Shown here one piece after another: positions 52,001 to 60,362 of a DNA stretch of 64,000 nucleotides. The stretch lies in contig CM042558.1 in assembly GCA_023630585.1 (NCBI GenBank), forward strand, positions 15,702,300 to 15,766,299, written 5' to 3'. The position numbers and the translations under genes are program-made. Position 1 is the stretch's first letter; every line of letters begins with the position of its first letter. Under the pieces are notes generated by a model. The model worked only from the letters and a program-made list of their open reading frames with translations, was not told the DNA's origin and ran no database searches. The DNA comes from Cranoglanis bouderius (lineage: Eukaryota > Chordata > Actinopteri > Siluriformes > Cranoglanididae).

Positions 52001-55000
52001 GGTGCTGGAAGTACAGTGCTGTGAAAAAGTATTTGATCCCATCTTGATTTCTACAAAATCTAAGATAACAAAGGCAACCTGAGTAAACACAAAGTATAGT
52101 TTTTAAATGATAGTTACTTATTGAAGCAAAAACGTTATCCAATACCAACTGGGCCTGTGTGAAAATGTATTTGCCCCCATAGTTACTAATTCCCCATATC
52201 TATGAAACTGCATTCATAATGGGGTTCAGATGGACTAGACGCAACCAGGCCTGATTACTGGAAACCCTGTTCAGTCAAATCACCACTTAAATAGAACTTT
52301 TTCAACAGCATGAAGTTGGTTAAAAGGTCTTACCCAGTAACACACTATGCCAAAGTTGAAAGAAATTCCAGAAATGATGAAGAAGAAGGTGATTGAAATG
52401 CATCAGTCTGGTAAGGGTTACAAAGCTATTTCAAAGACTCTGGGACTCCAAAGAACCACAGTGAGAGCCATTATCTCCAAATGGAAAAACTCAGCACAGT
52501 AGTGAACCTTCCCAGAAGTGGCCGACCTTCCAAAATTCCTCCAAGAGCACACCAACTACACATCCAGCAAGTCACAAAAGAGCCAAGGACAACATCAAAG
52601 TTGCATCAATAAAAGTCACTGTTCATGACTCCACTATCAGAAAGACACTGGGCAAAAATGGCATCCATGGAAGAGTGGTGAAAACCACTGCTAACCCAGA
52701 AGCATATGAAGGCTCATCTGAATTTTGCCAAAACACACCTTGATGATTCTCAAACCTTTTGGGAGAATGTTCTGTGGATTCATGAGTCAAAAGTGGAACT
52801 GTTTGAAACACAGGGGTCCCGTTACATCTGGCGTAAACCAAACACTGAATTCCACAAAAAGAACATCATACCTACGGTCAAGCATGGTGGTGGAAGTGTG
52901 ATGGTGGGGGGATGCTTTGCTGCTTCAGGGCCTGGGCAACTTGCAATAATTGAGGGAAACATGAATTCTGCTCTCTACCAGAAAATCCTAAAGGAGAATA
53001 TCCGGTCTTTAGTCTGTAAGTTGAAACTCAAGCACAACTGGATTATGCAGAAAGACAGTGATCCAGAGTATAGGAGTAAGACCACCTCTGAATGGCTCAA
53101 AAAAAAGCTAAATTAAAGTTTTGGAGTGGCCTAGTCAAAGTCCTGACTTGAACCCAATTGAGATCATGTGGGAGGACCTTAAACGGGCAGTTCGTGCAAG
53201 AATACCCTCCAGTGTGGCTGAACTAAAGCAGTTCTACAAAGAAGAGTGGGCAAAAATTCCAACACAGCGCTATGAAAGACTGATCTCCAGTTATCAGAAG
53301 TGTTTGGTTGCAGTTATTGCTGCTAAAGGTGGCACAAGCAGATTTTAAGTTTAAAGGGGCAATTAGTTTTTCACATAACTTTTGTGAAAAGGTTTTTTTT
53401 TGGATAAATTTTTTTGTGCTTCAATAAAAAAATACTGTATTGTGTGTTTACTCAGGTTGTCTTTGTTTTATGTTGTATTTCGTTTGAAAATCTAAAACTA
53501 TTTGGTATGAGATATACACAAAAACAGAAGAAATTAGGGAAAATACTTTTTCACAGCACTGTATTTATCTACCCTTGTTTTATAATGAAAAACTTTAATT
53601 ATTTTTTAAATGATTTTTAGTTCTTTACATGTGTGATTGTTTGAAAATATCTCTAAATAGGTTTATGATGGAAAAAAGGCCTACCCCAGACTCATCTGTA
53701 GAAATATTATGTATGCTTACATTTTTTAAGTGACAGATATCAATGGAGCTGTTTTACATGCGGTTGACATGCTGACTACGGCCAAGAGAAACAACTCTGT
53801 CCCAGACAACAGCCCCTCCATGATCATCCTACTGACTGACGGAGACCCAACTGCTGGTATGCCTGGTCCAGAGACTCAATGTTTATTAGTGCTACATAAA
53901 AAACACACACATTTTACATACACACTATATGTGCAAAATATAAGGAATAAAACATGACGGAGCATGCTGTTATAAGAAAATAATCAACAAAGGGGTGTCA
54001 TGACATGAAGCGGAGGTTCCCAGTTTACAATAACAGTGTTTTATTTCCCTTAAAGAACACCAATTTGCCAGCGATTTCATTTTTTTGATTATTAAAGAAT
54101 GACACATTGTACTTTTGAAGCCGTATAAAGATCATTTAATGTTGTGGAACATTAAAACTGTTTTTACTTATGTTGTATCAGCTATAAACCAGGCCCTATA
54201 AACTGTCATTCACTCACCAGCCTTTTTTTGTACTCTCTTAAAGTTAATAACACAAAATGTACACAGTTTGTCATGTTACCGAGAAACAGAAAGTGTAAAG
54301 TCCTCTGTCCTGAAGACACTGACACTGGAGACTCCTTCCCTAAATGTTAAGTAAATGTCTCTTTGCAGAAAATTTTACCATACCAAAATGATATAGTTTT
54401 CTTAGATAATGATAATTTTTTCTTAGATTGTATAGAGCGTTCACCATACAAGTCCCTGTGAATTAGTTGTTACTACAGAACCAATAACGTACTAGAATGA
54501 GAGCTTGCTGCTGCTTGAGTTGCTGCTAGAGAAAATTAATCAACACCTTCCGACCAATCAAATTTAAGAATTCAAATCTACAGCATAGTAAATAATGTTA
54601 CTGTTGTAGGAAATCACAACAGAGGGATTCATATTGATGCTTGACATTGCTATGGATCTGGTTGTTTGAAAAGCTGTTGTGCCGTCGAATCAGACATACT
54701 TTGAATCAAATCACTTCTCACGTAGCAAATGAGTGAAAGCAAATTGCTTCCCATTTCCATCTGGCCCACATACCACCACGATTACATGATGGCAATGATG
54801 TCATCCAAATCTCACTGCTAGAACACAGCCGCCGCTCAACCCTGATAAGACCATATCTCCAGTAAGATATGGACCAAGACGTTGGTCTAAAATTGAAAGC
54901 CTTATTTTGGTTATATCATTTTTAGCCCACTTGTCATTGGCATTACTATAACCATATTTGGCCTGAGCAGTGTTTTGTTCTACAACACCACCTAAATACT

Positions 55001-58000
55001 GTATTTTCTTCCATTCAGGTGAGAGAAACACATCTGTGATCCAACAGAATGTCCGTATTGCTACTGGCGGAAACATGAGCCTCTTCTGTTTGGGATTTGG
55101 CTTTGATGTACACTATGGTTTTCTGGATGTGATGGCCAACCAGAATGACGGTTTGGCTCGGAGAATCTACGAAGCCTCAGATGCTGTACTACAGCTGCAG
55201 GTACATAGATTGCTATGTGCTATGTTTAAAAAATATATTTTTGGGGTTCATTAGAAGAACCTTGACCTTGACTATGGACTGCAATTTCATTCTGAAGGGT
55301 TTCTATAAAGAAGTGGCAAGTCCGCTCCTCTTAGAAGTGAATCTGCATTATCCAGACAGCATGGAAAATTCCTTGACTACAAACCAGTTCAGGCAGTTCT
55401 TTGGTGGCTCCGAGATTGTAGTAGCTGGCCGATTGAACGACTCTCAAGCGGACACCTTTCTTGTTGATGTGTCAGCCCAAATGGTGAGAGGATCCAGAAT
55501 AATTTTGAAAGGAAATGCACATATGATTATGGAAGAATGGTGGTCACCCAACATCTACAATTAAATGAAAGTCATAGATGTAATCTCATTTATTTTTGTT
55601 TTCATTTAGCTGGAGGAGCCTTTTGTGGTCCAGGGCCAGGCCCATGCTGAGGAATGGGTTGTCATGTTCCCTGAACAAGAGTACATCTTTGGAGATTTTA
55701 TTGAGCATCTCTGGGCATATTTGACCATTCAACAACTCTTGAACAAACAGTAAGTATGATATTTTCCCAATCCAAAGCATTATCTGTTATGTGAACTGGA
55801 GGAAGGGGAGTCAGGATGCATGCGCAGGGGAAACGTCAGTTTATTAGGGACATGTCATTCAAAATTAAAGGAACAGAAAAAAAAACAACAAACCATAATC
55901 CATTGAACGAAAAGCAGTAATCCAAAGGGTGATAATCCTTCACAAATGAGGCAGTAATCCACAAAGCAGTAATCCATATGCAGGAAACAAAACAAAGGGA
56001 ACAAACACACGACACTATACTGTGGTATGGGAACCACGAACTACGGGCTAAGAATAACGAACTAGGAACATCGATAGTTGGTCTGGGAACCATGAACTAG
56101 TGGCGAGAGAACACAAGAAAAAAATCGGCTTCATGCACATACTCATTCTTAATCTAATACTCCGCAACGAAGCGGAAACAAAAGGGGTTTTTTAAACACA
56201 AACACATTAAGGGTAAACGAACTGAAACTCAAAACACCTGAGACGAATCATCAATCAATAAACAGAAACCCAATAAGCGAATGGGGACAGAGACATGACG
56301 CAAACCAAAGAACCCATAAACATACGGAGGCAGAGACATGACACAAACCAAAACACAAGCACATGGTAAAGAAAACAAACATGAGTTCATGAATGAAACA
56401 GTCGGAGGGTTTTCATGAATAGCGCTGGAGTGTGCTTAGTGGAATGTGGAAGTACGCTACTCTGCTAGCCTCCACTAGCTGTGTAGCGAGAGAGAGAGAG
56501 ACTCTAACAGAGCCCCCCCCCAAGGCGCGGCTCCCGAAGCGCCGCAAGTTCTAGCCGCTTTGGCGGACCTGGGCCCCTGGGCAGGATCCTAACCTCTGCC
56601 CCCCAGGACCTGAGGCTGGCGATGTCCAGTGTCCCAAGACCGGAGCAGAGCATGTCGGGTTGTTCCTTTGGCCCCGGTCGAGAACTTGGTCGAGAACTTG
56701 GGCGAGAACTTGGTGTGATGCTTGACCTGGTGCATGATTTGGAGCTTGTAGCTGTGCTCGATCTGGTGTGTGACTTGGAGCTTGTAGCTGTGCTCGATCT
56801 GGTGCGTGACTTGGAGCTTGTAGCTGTGCTCAATCTGGTGCATGACTTGGAGCTTGTAGTCATGCTCAATCTGGTGTGTGACTTGGAGCTAGGCCTGGAA
56901 CCAGGACTGGAGTCAGATTTGACACCTGGATTGGAGACAGGCTTGGAAACAGATTGGGAGACAGACTTCGAGACAGACTTCGAGACAGGACAGAGAACTG
57001 GGCAGAGAACTGGACAGAGAACTGGACAGAGAACTGGACAGAGAACTAGGCTAGATCCAGAACCATAAACAAAATGAAAAACCCGACTGGAAACAGAGAT
57101 GGAAACAAAGCTGGAAACAGAGCTGGAAATTAAATTGGAGACAAGGATGGAGACAGGGCTGGATACAAAATCTGAAACTGGACTGGAAGCTGAGCTAGGA
57201 AGGTAACTAGAGACAGAGGAGGAGACAGAGGAAGAGACAGAGGAGGAGACAGAATCATGTGTTGAACTGGAAACTAGGCTAGAGACAGCACGGTCAAAAA
57301 AAATCTAAAACCTGACTGGGAACGGAGCTAGGAATGGAGCTGGAACGGAGCTGGGAACGGAGCTGGGAATGGAGCTGGCAATTAAATCAGCAACCAAACT
57401 GAAAATTAAAGCAAAAACAGAACTAGAAATTAAATCAAAAACAGAGCTGGAAACTAAATCAAGAACTGGGTTGGAAATGGGGTTGGAAACAAGACTAGGA
57501 ACAGGGTTGGAAACAGGGTTGGGGATGGGAACAGGACCGGGAGCAGGATTGGAAACAGGACCGGGAACGGGACCGGGAACTGGCTTTTGGCATAGGCTGA
57601 GGCATGGACTGGGATCAGGACTGGGGACAGGCCTTGGAAAAGCATCGGAAACTGGACTGGGAACTGGATTTGGAATTGGCCTTGGATTAGGGCAGAAACC
57701 TGGACATGGAGTTGGACATGGACTAGGAATAGGGCAGGAACCTGGACATGGACTAGGACTAGGGCAGGAACCTGGACATGGACATGGACTAGGACGAGGG
57801 CAGGAACCTGGACATGGACTTGGACATGGACTAGGACTAGGGCATGAACCTGGACATGGACTTGGACATGGACTAGGACTAGGGCAAGAACCTGGACATG
57901 GACTTGGACATGGACTACGACTTAATTTTGCACTAAAACATGGGCTAGAACTTGGTAAGGAGGTCATCCCGTGGACCTTAGTCATGGACTGGGCTTGGGA

Positions 58001-60327
58001 AGAGGTCATCCCGTGGACCTCTGACACAGACTTGGCTTGAGAAGAGGTCATCCCATGGACCTCTGACATGAGCAGGACAGGAGTGGAGGTTTCTTCTTGA
58101 ACCTCTGGCAGGAACATGGCTTGGGCGGAGGTCTCCTCATGGACCTCTGGTATAAGCAGGACAGGAGAGGAGGTTTCTTCTTGAACCTCTGGCAAGAACA
58201 GGACTGGAGTGGAGCACCCCCCTTGGGTCTCTGACAGGAACTGGGCTGGAACAGAACACCCCACTTGGGTCTCCGACAGGAACTGGGCTGGAGCGGAGCA
58301 CCCCACTTAGGTCTCCGACAGGAACTGGGCTGGAGCGGAGCACCCCACTTAGGTCTCCGACAGGAACTGGGCTGGAGCGGAGGTCTCCTCATGGGCCCCC
58401 GACAGGAACAGGACAGGAGTGGAGGTCTCCTCATGAACCTCCAAGAGCAGCTCCACTGGGAAAACCTCCTGCTGGGTCTCCAGCTGGAGCTCGAGGCTGG
58501 AGGTTGCCATGTTAACCTTCAGGGACAGCTCCACTGTGGAGACCTCCTGCAGGGCCTCCAGCTGGAGCTTGGGGCTGGAGGTCGCCACGTTAACCTCCAG
58601 GGGCAGTTCCACTGAGGAGACCTCCTGCTGGGCCTCCAGCTGGAGCTCGGGGCTGGAGATTGCCACATTAACCTCCAGGGGCAGCTCCGCTGAGGAGACC
58701 TCCTGCTAGGCCTCCAGCTGGAGCTCAGGGCTGGAGGTTGCCATGTTACCCCCCAGGGGCAGCTCCACTGTGGAGACCTCCTGCTGAGCCTCCGTCTGGA
58801 GCTCGGGGCCGGAGGTCGCCACGTTAACCTCCAGGTGATGCACCACTGGGGAGACCTCCTGCTGGAGCTCTGGGGTAGCCCGCCTGTGGAGCCATTTGTG
58901 CACCCGCCAGCTGCCCTTAAAACAGGCTTGTGAGCAGAAGTAGCTGCTCCTTCCTTCCTGTTTCCTGCAGGTGGGGCACTGTAGGATGGCTGGTCGGGTG
59001 CATCCTTTGGTGGCGCACTTCTGGGTCAGGAGCTGAGAGGTGCAGGTTGCCATGTTAGCCCGCTCCCTCTCGTAATAATCCAGGAATGACTGGCCCTGGT
59101 CCCCAGGCAGGTGCACCGAGTTCAGTAGGGAATTGAGGTCGGACTCAGATTCTGGGCTCCCATATTCCTGAGTCAGGAGCTCCACGAAACCTGGAACTGT
59201 CGCCAGTTTGGTGTATCCGCTGGCGAAGTGGGTTTCACCAGCTGGCTAAGCCAGCCAACCGGGAAAGTAGGAACCGCGCCCATAGTTCCTCACTGGGTTT
59301 TGGACCCTCTAACCAACAAAAAATCCCTGGGCCTGTAGCAAAAAATAACGGGGGTGCCAAGAGACGCCGTCATAGGCGGTAGGAGGCGGAACACAGGCCC
59401 GAAAAGAAACAGAATCCGGGGGGGAACAAAAAGTGGGACGCGGTTATCCATAAGTTTCCCTGCTGCATCCATGTTTTGGCGGAGTATTCTGTTATGTAAA
59501 CTGGAGGAAGGGGAGTCAGGATGTATGCGCAGGGGAAACGTCAGTTTATTAGGAACATGTCATTCAAAATTAAAGGAACAGAAAAAAACCAACAAACCAT
59601 AATCCATTGAACGAAAAGCAGTAATCCAAAGGGTGATAATCCTTCATGAATGAGGCAGTAATCCACAAAGCAGTAATCCATATGCAGAAAACAAAACAAA
59701 GGGAAGAAAACACACGACGTTATACTGTGGTATGGAAACCACGAACTATGGGCTAAGGATAATGAACTACGAACATCGATAGTTGGTCTGGGAACCATGA
59801 ACTAGTGGCAAGAGAACACAAGAAAGAAATTGGCTTCACGCACATACTCATTCTTAATCTAATACTCCGCAACGAAGCGGAAACAAAAGGGTTTTTTTAA
59901 ACACAAACACATTAAGGGTAAACGAACTGAAACTCAAAACAACTGAGATGAATCATCAATCAATAAACAGAAACCCAATAAGCGAACGGGGACAGAGACA
60001 TGACGCAAACCAAAGAACCAATAAACATACGGAGGCAGAGACATGACACAAACCAAAACACAAGCACATGGTAAAGAAAACAAACATGAGTTCATGAATG
60101 AAACAGTCCGGAGGGTTTTCATGAATAGCACTGGAGTGCGCTTAGTGGAATGCGGAAGTACGCTACTCCGCTAGCCTCCGGTAGCTGCGTAGCGAGAGAG
60201 AGAGACTCTAACATTACCATTAGAGACTTTTAACGTTTACTTTTTTATGACAGTGCTTTTGTAATCTAACACTAATGTATATTGCAAGTTTGCGCTAAAT
60301 TATGAATGAATGATGATGATGATGATG

Positions 60328-60362
<35 letters not shown>

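Larger units (their letters stand above)
56504..59185 (-). pseudogene. 894-codon frame of the LTR element: C6H2 zinc finger plus tandem repeats
   Basis: One frame spans the interior from ATG at 59185 to the TAG formed by the 3' LTR, with four internal stops: TAG at 58706-58708, TAA at 58349-58351 and 58307-58309, TAG at 57305-57307. The first three replace Gln codons that the neighbouring repeat copies keep (CAG to TAG, CAA to TAA). Order: N-terminal 45 residues (MELLTQEYGSPESE), C6H2 zinc finger at 57-100, about five 26-residue repeats (TSSPELQLEAQQEVS type), many 14-residue repeats first of APAQFLSETQ/EETSTPVLFLPEV type and then of Pro-Ser-Cys type, Ser/Val-rich sequence, and 12-residue STATSSKS repeats. 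No Gag, protease or polymerase domain is visible. The function is unknown. Confidence 0.7.
55785..60213 (-). mobile_element. Complete non-autonomous LTR retrotransposon in ITIH intron 13
   Basis: Two direct repeats of 725 and 724 bp (55785-56509 and 59490-60213) enclose a 2980-bp interior. Each LTR runs TGTTA to TAACA. The flanks TTATC and TTACC are a 5-bp target duplication with one mismatch. By eye the LTRs differ at about 5 percent of sites. Orientation is - : next to the left LTR the complement is a G-run polypurine tract (56511-56522), an AATAAA lies near the end of the - strand LTR (59545-59550 as complement), and the open frame is on this strand. No protease, reverse transcriptase or integrase is encoded, so it must depend on another element. 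The LTR/primer-site match suggests the Tf1/sushi branch of Ty3/gypsy. Confidence 0.88.

Noticed and set aside
55484..55564. Read-through of ITIH exon 12 to a stop at 55562-55564
   Set aside because: The donor at 55484 and the acceptor before 55610 restore the conserved heavy-chain sequence; the extension matches nothing.
56510..56522. C-run next to the left LTR as a sequencing artefact
   Set aside because: On the - strand it is a G-run exactly where a polypurine tract is expected, so a biological role explains it better.
56622..57068. + strand frame with DLELVAVLDLV repeats
   Set aside because: Translation of the 36-bp and 12-bp units on the non-coding strand, with no recognisable domain and against the direction of the element.
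57369..58040. Long + strand frame (223 codons, Gly-Leu-Glu repeats) inside the LTR element
   Set aside because: It is the mirror of the codon-phased repeats. The - strand frame carries the zinc finger, spans the whole interior and agrees with the LTR orientation.
58706..58708. Programmed stop readthrough as in some retroviruses
   Set aside because: The stops lie at Gln codons within repeats and two are in duplicated units; decay is simpler. Kept only as a side possibility in the findings.
59290..59472. A confident sushi Gag start at MDAAG
   Set aside because: Only the first few residues could be compared and the rest shows no Gag similarity, so it is listed as unknown.
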